Shown here: piece after piece, positions 17,190 through 26,227 of the stretch | Layout: each line of letters begins with the position of its first letter | Numbering within the stretch: the first letter of the stretch is position 1 | NCBI GenBank assembly: GCA_036557885.1 | Contig: DATBGS010000129.1 | Location: forward strand, 1 to 64,000 | DNA length: 64,000 nt | Source of the DNA: DATBGS01 sp036557885 | GTDB taxonomy: Bacteria > Chloroflexota > Ktedonobacteria > Ktedonobacterales > DATBGS01 | Direction: 5' to 3' | Translations under genes and position numbers: made by a program | The notes under the pieces: model-generated | The model's input: only the letters and a program-made list of their open reading frames with translations | The model's database searches: none | What the model was told of the DNA's origin: nothing

Positions 17190-17861
17190 ATGCCGTCCAT
17201 CCATAACCCATTTGACCGCACCGCTGCGGGGCGCGCGAGCGAACCGGCGATGCCCTCTAATATTGTTGTTCCGCATGTGATTGAGCAGACTCCCAGAGGA
17301 GAACGCGCCTACGATATTTATTCGCGCCTGCTGAAAGAGCGTATTATCTTTATCGGTACGCCGATTGATGATACGGTGGCAAACCTGGTGGTTGCCCAGT
17401 TGCTCTTTTTGCAGAGTGAAGATGCCACCAAAGATATTAGTATGTATATCAACAGCCCAGGTGGCAGCATTTACGCTGGTCTGGCGATCTATGATACGAT
17501 GCAGTTTCTCAAGCCGGATGTCGCTACGTACTGCGTGGGGATGGCAATGAGCATGGGAGCGGTGCTGCTGGCGGCGGGCGCCAAAGGCAAGCGCTACTGC
17601 CTGCCCAATTCGACTGTGCTGATTCACCAGCCGCTGGGCGGCGCGGAAGGCCAGGCGGCGGATATTGAGATTACGGCCAAAGAGATTCTGCGTCTGCGGA
17701 ATAGCATCTATGATATTCTGACAAAGCACACCGGCCAAACCCTTGAGCGCATCAAGACGGACTCTGACCGGAACTACTATTTGACGGCTCCACAGGCCGT
17801 TGAGTATGGTCTTGTGGATGAGTTGCTCACCCACGAGGAAGAAACCGCGCTGACTCGCTAA
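17190..17861 (+). CDS. clpP: ATP-dependent Clp protease proteolytic subunit
   Basis: A 223-residue serine peptidase that forms the tetradecameric chamber fed by ClpX or ClpA/C. The catalytic triad is Ser121 (AMSMGAV), His146 (LIHQPLGG) and Asp193 (DSDRNYYLT). INSPGGSIYAG marks the oxyanion/handle region. The first 20 residues are longer than usual and could be a propeptide; GAAGGAGC-like sequence before 17190 supports this start, with Met21 as the alternative. No clpX lies next to it. Downstream there are only repeats. Confidence 0.95.
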   Translation: MPSIHNPFDRTAAGRASEPAMPSNIVVPHVIEQTPRGERAYDIYSRLLKERIIFIGTPIDDTVANLVVAQLLFLQSEDATKDISMYINSPGGSIYAGLAIYDTMQFLKPDVATYCVGMAMSMGAVLLAAGAKGKRYCLPNSTVLIHQPLGGAEGQAADIEITAKEILRLRNSIYDILTKHTGQTLERIKTDSDRNYYLTAPQAVEYGLVDELLTHEEETALTR

Positions 17862-17871
17862 GAGAAACGGT

Positions 17872-17932
17872 TGTTTGTAGCGCCGGATGCTGGTTGGCAG
17901 CATTCGCCGGCTGGAAGCCGGCGCTACAAGTG
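17872..17932. repeat. REP-like palindrome downstream of clpP
   Basis: TTTGTAGCGCCGG and CCGGCGCTACAAG form the outer stem; an inner GCCGGCTGGAAGCCGGC hairpin lies inside. It may serve as the 3' end of the clpP transcript. Confidence 0.6.
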
Positions 17933-17943
17933 GTGTGCTTTTG

Positions 17944-18035
17944 CTGGCGGTTAAAACCCCCGTGAAGAACGGGGGCACCGCCGCGCCTAAGGGCCTGCGG
18001 CCACAAAGTCCGCCTGCGCGGACTGGGACGAATGG
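17944..18035 (+). repeat. Triple-hairpin dispersed element, copy with nested insertion
   Basis: Hairpin 1 (GCGGT...ACCGC) has its loop replaced by a further 7-bp hairpin CCCCCGT-GAAGA-ACGGGGG. Hairpin 2 is GGCC-TGC-GGCC, hairpin 3 AGTCCGC-CTGC-GCGGACT, tail GGGACGAA. The rest of the 18036-18218 gap shows no recognisable feature. Confidence 0.8.
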
Positions 18036-18218
18036 TCTGCCTGGCTGATAGGTAAAACTTCATAAGATGCTCCCCTCCGCTCGTATCCTCTTCGCCTGAT
18101 CGCTCGATGCAGGCGCTCACTCGCATTTGTTGCCGCATCTCTCATCCATGCTTTCTGACTTGATGGTCATTCCCTAACTTTTTCGTTTGCCTGGTTCTCC
18201 GCATGAGGAGGCTGTGTG

Positions 18219-18956
18219 ATGACTGCACAGGCACGGCTGCGTCGCGGCCTGTTTGAATTGCTGTATAAAAATCGGGCGCTGTACTGGTTGGCGAGTACGG
18301 TGCCTTTTGCGGGGCAGTGGCGCGTGTGGCAGCGGTTGGCAATCCCGCGCCTGCATGGGCAGGATGTGCTGGAGGTGGGCTGCGGGATTGGCAATTTGCT
18401 GGTGGAGATGACCCAGGCGGGCTATCGCTGCCAGGCGATTGACCGCTCGCCGCAGATGGTGGCGGCCACGCGGGACCGGCTGAAGCGCGCGGGGCTGGCT
18501 GAGAAGGTGGAGGTGAGGCAGGGCAGTGTGCAGCGTTTGCCCTATGAGGATGCCAGCTTTGATAGCGTGGTGAGCACGTTTCCGACGGACTATATTGCTG
18601 ATCCGGCGACGCTGCGCGAGATTGCGCGGGTGCTGCGTCCCGGTGGGCGTCTGATTATTGTGCTCGGCGCGAATTTGCTGCCGATTGGTCCGGTGAACTT
18701 TGTGCTGATGCTGCTGCACGCGCTGGTGTATGGCGCGGCGGCTGGCCCGGTGCGGCACGCGGCCCGCCAGCCTGAGCAGCCCGCCCAGGATGGGAGCGCG
18801 CAAGATGAGGCCGCGCCAGCGGGCCAGCCCGATGAGCGAGGCTTTGCGGCGGCAGGCGCGCGCGTGCCGTTGGAGGAGGCCGGGCTGCGGCGCAGCGAGG
18901 AGCGCGTGACGAGCCACGCCTGGGAAGCTTTTCTGGTGATTGGCGAGAAGACCTGA
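18219..18956 (+). CDS. Class I SAM-dependent methyltransferase (UbiE/type 11-like)
   Basis: A 245-residue methyltransferase. Motif I is VLEVGCGIGNLLVEM (about residues 49-63), the acidic motif II AIDRSPQMV, and motif III/post-I ALREIARVLRPGGRLIIVLG. The membrane-lipid or quinone methyltransferase subfamily is suggested by the LRPGG motif and a hydrophobic stretch after it, but the substrate is not defined. A long Ala/Pro/Asp-rich insertion (residues about 183-205) precedes the last strand. ATG at 18219 has GAGGAGG 7 bases upstream. It lies 100 bp before mutS2. Confidence 0.85.
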   Translation: MTAQARLRRGLFELLYKNRALYWLASTVPFAGQWRVWQRLAIPRLHGQDVLEVGCGIGNLLVEMTQAGYRCQAIDRSPQMVAATRDRLKRAGLAEKVEVRQGSVQRLPYEDASFDSVVSTFPTDYIADPATLREIARVLRPGGRLIIVLGANLLPIGPVNFVLMLLHALVYGAAAGPVRHAARQPEQPAQDGSAQDEAAPAGQPDERGFAAAGARVPLEEAGLRRSEERVTSHAWEAFLVIGEKT

Positions 18957-19056
18957 ACGAACAGCATACGACCAATCCCGTTGACTGAGATAAACTGAAG
19001 CGTTCACGAGAGGAGACATCGCCCAGAGTCTCTGCTGGGCGTGATGATACGCGAGT

Positions 19057-21444
19057 ATGCACGAAAAAAGCGTGGGGACACTGGAGTTCCCGAAGATATT
19101 GGAGCGCCTGGCGCACGAGGCGGCGTTTTCGGCCAGCAAAGCATTGGCGCGGGCGCTCCAGCCATCCGATGATCTGGATGAGGTGAAGCAGCGCCAGGCG
19201 TATACGAGCGAGGCGCGGCGCCTGTTGGAACTGCGCCCGGATGCGGGGGTGCGCGGGGCACGCGATATTCGCCCAACGGTGCTGCGCGCTGAGCGCGGGG
19301 CGATGCTGCTGCCCAATGAACTGCTGGAGGTGCTGGCAACGGTGCGCAGCAGCATCTATGTGGGGCGTTTGCTGGAGAAGGTGGAGGGCGAACTGCCGCT
19401 GCTGAAGGCGCTGGGCGCTGATCTGCCGCAGCGCCCCAAGCTGGTGGAGCGCATTGAGGAGAGCATCAGCGAGGACGGCGAGGTGCTGGATTCGGCCAGC
19501 CCGCTGCTGCGGCGTTTGCGGGCGGATATTCGTGGCGCGCAGCAGCGCTTGCAAGAGAAGCTGCAATCACTGGTGAACGAACTGCGCCCGGCTTTGCAGG
19601 ATGCGATTATTACGACGCGCTCAGACCGCTATGTGCTGCCGGTGCGGGCTGAGGCGCGCGGGCAGGTGCGCGGCATTGTGCATGATCAGTCATCGAGCGG
19701 GGCGACGGTGTTTGTGGAGCCGCTGGTGATTGTGGAGATGAATAATAAGCTGCGCGAGCTGCATCTGGCGGAGCGGCAGGAGGTGGAGCGCATCCTGACC
19801 GAGCTTTCGGAGGCGATTGGCAAGGAGGCGCTGGCGCTGAATCTGGATGTGCAATTGCTGGCGGAGATTGATCTGGCGCTGGCAAAGGCGCGCTACAGCG
19901 AGTTGACCAACAGCAATCCGCCACATCTGAATGACAAAGGGCGGGTGAAGCTGCTGGCGGCGCGGCATCCCCTGCTGACGGGCAAGGTGGTGCCAACCGA
20001 TTTCCACCTGGGGGATACGGATTTCTCGATGGTGGTGATTACCGGCCCGAATACGGGCGGTAAGACGGTGGCGCTGAAGACGGTGGGACTCTTGACGCTG
20101 ATGGCGCAGGCCGGGCTGCATATTCCGGCGGATGACCGCTCGGAAATCAATGTCTTTGCCGATGTCTTTGCCGATATTGGCGATGAGCAGAGCATTGAGC
20201 AGAGCTTGAGCACGTTTTCGTCGCATCTGAGCCGAATTATTGACATTCTGAAGCAGGCGGGGCCAAAGAGTCTGGTGCTGCTGGATGAACTGGGCGCGGG
20301 GACGGACCCCAGCGAAGGCTCGGCGCTGGCGCGGGCGATCTTGATGCACCTGCTGGCAAAGCATGTGTGCGTTGTGGCAACGACGCATTACAGCGAACTG
20401 AAGGCGTTTGCGTACGACACGGCGGGCGTGGCAAATGCGTCGGTGGAGTTTGATGTAGAGACGCTTTCGCCTACGTATCGGCTTCAGATCGGGCTGCCGG
20501 GGCGCAGCAATGCGCTGGCGATTGCCTCGCGGCTGGGCCTGCCGCAGGACATCATCGAGCAGGCGCGGCAACTGCTGGGTACAACAGGTGTGCAGATGGA
20601 GAGCTTGCTGGAGGGCTTGCAGGCTGACCGTCGCGCTGCTGCGGATGAACGCTACCATCTCAGCATGGAGCGTGCCGAAGCGGAGCACCTGCGTAAGCAG
20701 TTGCAGACGGAGCGCGCGAAGTTTGAGGAGGACCGCGCGCGCATTCTGAACGAGGCGCGCGCCCAGGCGCGGCGCGAACTGGAGCAGGTGCAAAGGCAGC
20801 TTGACCAGATGCGCGTGGATATGAATCGGCGGCGGGTTGATCTGGAGAAGGTGGAACGCATGCGCGCCAGGGTGAGCGGGATGGAGGGGCGGCTGGCTCC
20901 GGTGCCGGAGCCAAAGCGTCGCGCTGTTCAGCCAGCGGCGGAGGAGGCGGCTGTCTCTGGTCCGCTGGAGGTGGGCGATACGGTGCTGGTGCGCAGCCTG
21001 AATCAGCGCGGGGAACTGGTGAGCCTGCCAGATTCTAAAGGTGAAGTGGAGGTGCAGCTTGGGCTGCTGAAGGTGCGCGTGCTGCTGGAGAATATCGAGC
21101 GGCTGAGCAAGCGCCAGGCGCGCGCGGAGGAGCCGCGCACCAGCCGGGCCAGCCTGCCGGGGATTTCGCTGCCGGACCTGGGGGCGCGGGAGGTTCCCGA
21201 TATGCAGCTTGATCTGCGGGGCAAGCGCGTGGAGGAGGTGCTGGAGCGGGTAGACCAGTATCTTCACGATGCGTATATGGTTGGGATGCCGTTTGTGCGT
21301 TTGCTGCATGGCAAGGGCACGGGCGCGCTGCGCCAGGCCATCCGCGAGCAACTGGCGCATCACCCGCTGGTGCGCTCGTTTGCGCCAGCCGCCGCGAACG
21401 ATGGCGGCGAGGGGATTACGGTGGTGACGCTTTCGCAGTCGTAG
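19057..21444 (+). CDS. mutS2: MutS2 ATPase/endonuclease
   Basis: A 795-residue MutS2. It lacks the mismatch-recognition domains of MutS and begins with the core helical domain. The ABC-type ATPase has Walker A GPNTGGKT (about 329-336), Walker B LVLLDELGAGTDPSEG and the TTHYSELK switch. A coiled coil (about 520-620) connects to a KOW-like segment and the C-terminal Smr domain (about 715-795) with LDLRG and HGKGTGALR, the nuclease motifs. Family members suppress recombination and/or split collided ribosomes. The start has only a weak ribosome-binding site. Confidence 0.95.
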   Translation: MHEKSVGTLEFPKILERLAHEAAFSASKALARALQPSDDLDEVKQRQAYTSEARRLLELRPDAGVRGARDIRPTVLRAERGAMLLPNELLEVLATVRSSIYVGRLLEKVEGELPLLKALGADLPQRPKLVERIEESISEDGEVLDSASPLLRRLRADIRGAQQRLQEKLQSLVNELRPALQDAIITTRSDRYVLPVRAEARGQVRGIVHDQSSSGATVFVEPLVIVEMNNKLRELHLAERQEVERILTELSEAIGKEALALNLDVQLLAEIDLALAKARYSELTNSNPPHLNDKGRVKLLAARHPLLTGKVVPTDFHLGDTDFSMVVITGPNTGGKTVALKTVGLLTLMAQAGLHIPADDRSEINVFADVFADIGDEQSIEQSLSTFSSHLSRIIDILKQAGPKSLVLLDELGAGTDPSEGSALARAILMHLLAKHVCVVATTHYSELKAFAYDTAGVANASVEFDVETLSPTYRLQIGLPGRSNALAIASRLGLPQDIIEQARQLLGTTGVQMESLLEGLQADRRAAADERYHLSMERAEAEHLRKQLQTERAKFEEDRARILNEARAQARRELEQVQRQLDQMRVDMNRRRVDLEKVERMRARVSGMEGRLAPVPEPKRRAVQPAAEEAAVSGPLEVGDTVLVRSLNQRGELVSLPDSKGEVEVQLGLLKVRVLLENIERLSKRQARAEEPRTSRASLPGISLPDLGAREVPDMQLDLRGKRVEEVLERVDQYLHDAYMVGMPFVRLLHGKGTGALRQAIREQLAHHPLVRSFAPAAANDGGEGITVVTLSQS

Positions 21445-21461
21445 GGCTGGACTCTGGGCGG

Positions 21462-21590
21462 CCCACACACCGGCTGCCGCCGCCGTGCCCCTGCTTTGAG
21501 GGGTGCCCTTCTGTCTTAGGGTGCCCCTGTTTTGAGGGGGAAGCCGGTGGTACAGGGAGAACGGCGGGACGCCGGGGATACATGCAAGAG
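21462..21590. repeat. REP-like repeat cluster after mutS2
   Basis: Two copies of GTGCCCCTG(C/T)TTTGAGGGG, with ACACCGGC and AAGCCGGTGGTACAGG as outer halves, then GGCGGGACGCCGGGG. A further inverted pair, AAGAGGAGAGTGCGC near 21590 and its complement near 21620, follows. Confidence 0.6.
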
Positions 21591-21633
21591 GAGAGTGCGC
21601 TGCAAACGACTTGCGGCGCACTCTCCTCTTGCA
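21590..21633 (+). terminator. Long inverted repeat, possible terminator
   Basis: ATGCAAGAGGAGAGTGCGC (around 21583-21601) is complementary to GCGCACTCTCCTCTTGCAT (around 21616-21634). The arms are about 19 bp with a 14-base loop. No T-run follows, so termination is uncertain. Confidence 0.4.
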
Positions 21634-21701
21634 TGGTTGGATGAAATCCTCTATGATGAAGCGGGCATTATATGCACTTTTCAGCATGGAGGAGATTGTT
21701 C

Positions 21702-22196
21702 ATGGATCAACGGTATGAGCGGCGGCTTATTTTTGATATGCGGCTCTGGATGTTGCTGTTCTCGGTGGCTCTGGTGGTGCTGGTGCTCTTAGAGGGTCTT
21801 TCTTATATTTTCAACTGGACATGGACTGGCTTTGAGGGCAATACGCTCTGGGATTGGATGCGGCTGCTGGTGCTGCCGGTGTCGCTGACTGGCGCGACGG
21901 TCTGGTCGGGCACGCGCCAGAAATGGGGAACCTCGTGGACGATGGTGCTTGTTCTGGTGCTGGCGGCCCTGGTGGTGTGTGCTATTGGCGGCTATTTCTT
22001 GAACTGGACGTGGACGGGCTTTGCAGAGAATAAGTTGTGGGATTGGATAGGCTTGCTGGTGCTGCCAATCACGCTGACATCGGTGACAATCTGGTTTGGC
22101 GCGCATGGGGATGAGCTGCGGCGGATTGAGCAGGAAAAACAAACGCCCGTCCCGCTCAAGTCTCCTGGGGAGCGAGGGAGGCGTCCTGGTCAGTGA
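21702..22196 (+). CDS. Internally duplicated four-helix membrane protein, unknown function
   Basis: A 164-residue protein that I do not recognise. It has two tandem halves, each a hydrophobic helix, then the motif (F/L)NWTWTGF, a few residues, LWDW, and a second helix (LLVLPVSLTGATVW / LLVLPITLTSVTIW). The duplication covers about residues 15-75 and 76-140. The C-terminus is charged and cytoplasmic-looking. ATGGAGGAGA lies before the ATG at 21702. The last 41 bp overlap the convergent P-loop kinase gene. Confidence 0.75.
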   Translation: MDQRYERRLIFDMRLWMLLFSVALVVLVLLEGLSYIFNWTWTGFEGNTLWDWMRLLVLPVSLTGATVWSGTRQKWGTSWTMVLVLVLAALVVCAIGGYFLNWTWTGFAENKLWDWIGLLVLPITLTSVTIWFGAHGDELRRIEQEKQTPVPLKSPGERGRRPGQ

Positions 22197-22776
22197 GCGT
22201 GGCGGGCGGGAGGCTTGCCAGCCAGTCCTCGGTGGCGCGCGGCGAGCGCAGATGGATGACGGTGAGGTGAGCGTGCTCAGGCCGGGCGAAGGCGGCAGGA
22301 TATTCCTTGCGGCGGCTGAAATGGGTTTTGAGGGCATAGAGAAACAGCGAATTGGGTGAGAGAAACATGCCGCGTAGAGATTCCCGGTTGCCGTTCCACA
22401 AGTGTGTTTTGGCGAAGGAGCGCTGGAGGCCGCGCTTGAGCAGCCGCCAGAAGAGGAGTGGGAGGGCGTAATCCAGCCAGATGAGCATGTCGGCCCGGCC
22501 CCAGATGAGATCGCGGGCGGAGCTATAGTTGCCATCGGCCACCCAGGTTTCGCGCTCCAGCGCCTGGGCCACGCGCTCGCGGAAGACCTCCAGCGGGGCG
22601 GGCGTCCAGTTTGGTTCCCAATACAGGGCGTCTAGTTCGATATGGGGAATCTCCAGCAGCCCGGCAAGCTGAAGCGCCAGCGTCGTTTTGCCGGAGCCGG
22701 TGGTGCCGACGACGATGAGGCGATGATGATATTCGGATGCGTAGAGCAGGCTGGAGCGTCTGCCTGAAGCGGCCAT
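22156..22776 (-). CDS. P-loop NTPase, FlaR/topology-modulation-type small kinase
   Basis: A 206-residue protein of the adenylate-kinase-like class. Walker A is VVGTTGSGKTTLALQLA near residues 20-36. It is followed by HIELDALYWEPNW and WVADGNYSSARDLIWGRAD, the pattern of proteins annotated as DNA topology modulation protein FlaR; their true substrate is not established. A TTG eight codons upstream is possible; ATG at 22776 has GGGAGAGG before it. It is the third gene of a minus-strand run after a zinc-ribbon sensor and a pseudokinase. The 3' end overlaps the convergent membrane protein gene by 41 bp. Confidence 0.8.
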   Translation of the reverse strand: MAASGRRSSLLYASEYHHRLIVVGTTGSGKTTLALQLAGLLEIPHIELDALYWEPNWTPAPLEVFRERVAQALERETWVADGNYSSARDLIWGRADMLIWLDYALPLLFWRLLKRGLQRSFAKTHLWNGNRESLRGMFLSPNSLFLYALKTHFSRRKEYPAAFARPEHAHLTVIHLRSPRATEDWLASLPPATLTDQDASLAPQET

Positions 22777-22820
22777 GCGGAAGCCCTCTCCCTTGAGCAA
22801 GCGTTTCTCTGTCTGAGCGA

Positions 22821-24638
22821 CTAGCCAATGGTTAAAGGATACACCTTTGCCAGGGTACCGTTCCAGTATACCTCAACGGTATAGCTGCCTGGCTTGCTCA
22901 AGCTGAAGATGAACCATTGATAATGCGATGATCCGCGCACGCCTGCCGATTGCGAGGACGTGGCCGAAGCGCCGTCCGACTGATAAATTTCAATTCTGGT
23001 GGTTCCGCCCGCAGGGATGAGATTGGACTGAAAGCAGAGGTTGACATAGAACCTGCCGGCGGGGAGATGCGCCCCGCTGGGATTGCTCTGGCAGGCGCTG
23101 TCCACACCAGGGGCGGCGTTCACTCCAGCAAGGACCGCTGCCGCGCCGGGGTCAATCACCGGACCGCTTGGCGTGGCCGTTGCGGTGGGCAGGGCGGTGG
23201 ACGTTGGACTGGGCACCAGCGTTGCGGTTGCTGTTGCTGTGGGCGTGGGCTGGTTCACTACGAGGCTGCCAGGCGCACTGCCGACTGCTCTCCCGCCGGG
23301 CTGCGCCACTGCCAGCAGAGTGAGCGAGAGGGCCAGCACCAGGGTCAGGGCAATGGAGGCGATGCCAGTTGTGGTCTGGGCGAGGGGATTGCTGGCCCAG
23401 TGCTCCAGGCGGCGTCCGGCGGGGCTGTGCCCGGCCAGTCGGCGCACCTGACGCAGCAGCTTGGCCCCCACTGAGGGGACCAGGGAGACGGCGTTGTCGG
23501 CGCGGGGCTGCGCGTAGAGGATGGCGGAAATCTCGCGTATTTCGGCGTGCAGTTGGCGCTGGGCTTTGCCCGCGTTTTGTTCGCGCGCGGCGAGTCCGGT
23601 GGGTCGCCTGAACCAGTTGGTGAAGGCCATCAGCGGAGACTGTGCCGACACCGCTTTTGCCGCGTGGTCTTCGCCCTGCTGGGCCGGGGCATCTGATTGG
23701 GGCTGTGCTGGGGCAGGGGGATCGGGGCGGCGTGGCTGTGGGAGTGGCTCAGGGTCGTCATCGGGCAGCAGATCATCCAGGCTCAGGGTGATGCGGTAAT
23801 GGCGTTCTTTCGCGTCTTGATAGGGTTCCAGCACGCTCGCCAGGGCTTCGGCGCTGGGGAAGCGGTCTTCCGGGCGCCGGGACATGGCGCGGGCGACGAT
23901 ATGGGCCAGTTCGCGCGGGACCGCCGGGTTGAATCCGCGAATGTAGGGCGGAAGTTCGTGCAGGTGTTTGTTCAGGATGATGGCGGGGGAGGCGCCAGTA
24001 AACGGCGGCTGCCCGGCCAGCGTCTCGAACAACAGGGCGCCCAGCGAGTAGACATCGGTGCGGGCGTCGGTTGGCTCGTCCTCGATCTGCTCCGGGGCGA
24101 GATAGGCAGGCTCGCCGGGGGGCAGGCCGGTATGGGCCAGGTGCAGCGATTGATAGAGCTGGTTCAGGCTGAAATCGGTGAGCAGCAGATGGTTGCTGTC
24201 GTCCTGGTCAATGAGGACGTTGGCCGGGGAGACGTTCAGATGCAGGACGCCGCGCTGATGGGCGTGGTGCAGGGCGCGTGCCAGTTGGATGATGGGAGAG
24301 ATGGCTTCGCCAATCGCCAGTGGGGTGCCCAGGCGTGTCTTGAAGGTGCCGCCGGTCACGCTTTGCATGACCAGATAGCCCAGCCCCTGCTCCTCGCCAA
24401 AGTCGTAAATGGAGACGATGTTGGGATGGTTCAACTGCGCGGCGGCCTGCGCGATCTGCTCAAAGTGTTGCAGAAATTTGGTGGGGTTCTCCGGGTCGAG
24501 CAGGAGGATTTTCACCGCGACATGACGGCGTAAGCGTGGCTGAAATGCCAGGTAGGTGCGGCTGTAGGTGCCCGCGCCCAGATCGGTGATGAGATCGTAT
24601 TGTCCTAGTTGCTGGCCGCTGAGATTGCTTAATGCCAT
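22821..24638 (-). CDS. Membrane-anchored pseudokinase with extracytoplasmic domain
   Basis: A 605-residue protein. The kinase fold (residues 14-280) keeps Lys43 (VAVK), Asn140 and APE at 181-183. HRDIKPSN has become HLNVSPAN (133-140), with the catalytic Asp now Asn135 and the loop Lys now Ser137, and DFG reads DFS (155-157). Activity is therefore unlikely. An acidic/Pro-rich linker and a juxtamembrane region lead to one membrane helix (about IASIALTLVLALSLTLLAVA, near 455). A Thr/Pro-rich stalk and a 110-residue beta-rich ectodomain with two Cys follow. GAGGTGAG precedes the ATG. It lies between the zinc-ribbon sensor gene and the FlaR-like kinase gene. Confidence 0.87.
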   Translation of the reverse strand: MALSNLSGQQLGQYDLITDLGAGTYSRTYLAFQPRLRRHVAVKILLLDPENPTKFLQHFEQIAQAAAQLNHPNIVSIYDFGEEQGLGYLVMQSVTGGTFKTRLGTPLAIGEAISPIIQLARALHHAHQRGVLHLNVSPANVLIDQDDSNHLLLTDFSLNQLYQSLHLAHTGLPPGEPAYLAPEQIEDEPTDARTDVYSLGALLFETLAGQPPFTGASPAIILNKHLHELPPYIRGFNPAVPRELAHIVARAMSRRPEDRFPSAEALASVLEPYQDAKERHYRITLSLDDLLPDDDPEPLPQPRRPDPPAPAQPQSDAPAQQGEDHAAKAVSAQSPLMAFTNWFRRPTGLAAREQNAGKAQRQLHAEIREISAILYAQPRADNAVSLVPSVGAKLLRQVRRLAGHSPAGRRLEHWASNPLAQTTTGIASIALTLVLALSLTLLAVAQPGGRAVGSAPGSLVVNQPTPTATATATLVPSPTSTALPTATATPSGPVIDPGAAAVLAGVNAAPGVDSACQSNPSGAHLPAGRFYVNLCFQSNLIPAGGTTRIEIYQSDGASATSSQSAGVRGSSHYQWFIFSLSKPGSYTVEVYWNGTLAKVYPLTIG

Positions 24639-24817
24639 GCCTCTCACCTCGCTTTGCGGTAGGCGCGTGCTGGCCGACAGGTGTTGTCTCCCCACGCTGG
24701 TCGCAGAATTGTTCCCCTGGTTCTCGGCCCTGCCATTTTACCGCAATTTTGTTGCCGATCAATCCCCTTTGTCGGGAGCAGAGGCGCTTTTGGGCAAAGA
24801 TTGCCTGGCACTCTGCT

Positions 24818-26101
24818 CTAGGCGTCTGGTCCGTAGACGAGCAGGTTGCTAAATCCCGCTTCCATGTCGGCGCCTTCAACCAGCATGCCAATCCAGCCAT
24901 CTGCAAAGGGGGTGTATTGATCGCTGACTACCTCTACCTGCTCTCCATTGATGAATAAGGTGAAGATGTTGCCTTTGGCAATGACGGTGAGCGTGTTGGT
25001 GGCGCCTTTGCCGGTGTGGATGGCGCTGGAGCTGGCAAAGGGCGTCAGAGAGAGGTCGGTCCAGCCGTTGTTGAAGTACCCGCCGTCATCGTGGCGGGCA
25101 AAATCGTAGGTGCCATTTGGCGTCACCAGGAAGGCGTATTTGTTGCCGGGCGTGGTGGGGTCGGCACGCAGCACCAGCCCATAGGCGTAGGGGACCGTCG
25201 CGCTGGCGCTGCCGTCGCTGTAGGAGGTGACGGTGATCTGGACCTTCATGTCGTCAAACGTGCGCCCTTCGTAGTAGGAGTTGAGCGTCTTGTTGGGGTC
25301 GGTGTTGCGCAGGTGATATTGGCCGTCCTTGAAGAAGGCCGTGCCGCTGCTTTCAGTCGCGCCGTTGAAGTTGGTGGTGAGCGGGTCGCTAAATAACAGG
25401 GATTTGGCGGTGGCGGTGGCCTGCGCCTCGCTGGTGGCGGTGGCATAGCGCGCCGCTTGCGCGGTGGCGGTGGTGTGCTGTTCGGCTACGTTTTTCTTAT
25501 AGGCGCGGTAGCCGGACATGCCGAGTTCAGCCAGCAGCACAATGAGCAGGAGGGTGGCAACCACCGCGATCAGCCGCCCCGCGAGTGGGCTGCCCAACAG
25601 TTTGCGTAGTCGAGCGGGTCTGTCGTCTGCTGGAGGAGTTATGGGCGCCGCCGGACCGGGCGTTCTGGTGGCTGGCGGCGGCGGAGCGAGCGACGGCAGG
25701 GTGTCGCTCTGGGTGAGCGATGCAGCAAATGCTGGCGCGGGTGTTTCGCTGGCGGGCGTGTTTTCTGTGAGCGGCGGCGCGGCTGTCTCGCTGGGCGGCT
25801 GGTTCGCCAGGGCAGGTGGCGCTGAGACGGCGCTGGAGGCTGTGCTCTCCTGATCGGTGGAAGGCAGCGTGAGGGTTGAGGGGGTGGGCAGCAAGGGATT
25901 GCCTGGCCCGTAGCGTCCCATGTATGCTTTTTGCGAGCGCTGCTTTGGCGGCGCTGTATAGAGAGAGACTGGCTGTTTGGTCGCGGCGCTGTCTTCTGCC
26001 TGGGCTGGGGCTGGAGCACTGGCCGAGGACGGCGCGGCGCCACAGACCGGACAATACAGGCTGGCGGAAGTAAGGCTATTCCCACACGTGCGGCATTTCA
26101 T
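24818..26101 (-). CDS. Zinc-ribbon membrane protein with lectin-like extracytoplasmic domain
   Basis: A 427-residue protein. The N-terminus MKCRTCGNSL...YCPVCG is a four-Cys zinc ribbon (Cys3, Cys6, Cys17, Cys20). It is followed by about 180 residues of Ala/Pro/Thr/Ser-rich linker, a membrane helix (GRLIAVVATLLLIVLLAELG, near 190) and a coiled Ala/Thr-rich stalk. The C-terminal 190 residues (YGLVLRADP, GTYDFARHDD, TLFINGEQVEV) are homologous to the ectodomain of the kinase at 14205-16160. It looks like a kinase-less sensor. CAGGAGA lies before the ATG. It is the first gene of the run leading to the pseudokinase. Confidence 0.85.
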   Translation of the reverse strand: MKCRTCGNSLTSASLYCPVCGAAPSSASAPAPAQAEDSAATKQPVSLYTAPPKQRSQKAYMGRYGPGNPLLPTPSTLTLPSTDQESTASSAVSAPPALANQPPSETAAPPLTENTPASETPAPAFAASLTQSDTLPSLAPPPPATRTPGPAAPITPPADDRPARLRKLLGSPLAGRLIAVVATLLLIVLLAELGMSGYRAYKKNVAEQHTTATAQAARYATATSEAQATATAKSLLFSDPLTTNFNGATESSGTAFFKDGQYHLRNTDPNKTLNSYYEGRTFDDMKVQITVTSYSDGSASATVPYAYGLVLRADPTTPGNKYAFLVTPNGTYDFARHDDGGYFNNGWTDLSLTPFASSSAIHTGKGATNTLTVIAKGNIFTLFINGEQVEVVSDQYTPFADGWIGMLVEGADMEAGFSNLLVYGPDA

Positions 26102-26227
26102 CTCCTGGCCCCTTCCTGATAGAATCGTCAACGCGCTCTGGACATGGGAGAGCCGGGCAACTCGTTGCAAGATGCGTGCTTATGATTGCATCACATGTGT
26201 ATTGTAACAGATGGGTTGGCGTCTGAA

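Noticed and set aside
19690..21687. A 665-codon minus-strand frame over mutS2
   Set aside because: The + strand encodes a full MutS2 with all motifs. The opposite frame has shadow composition rich in His, Gln and Arg.
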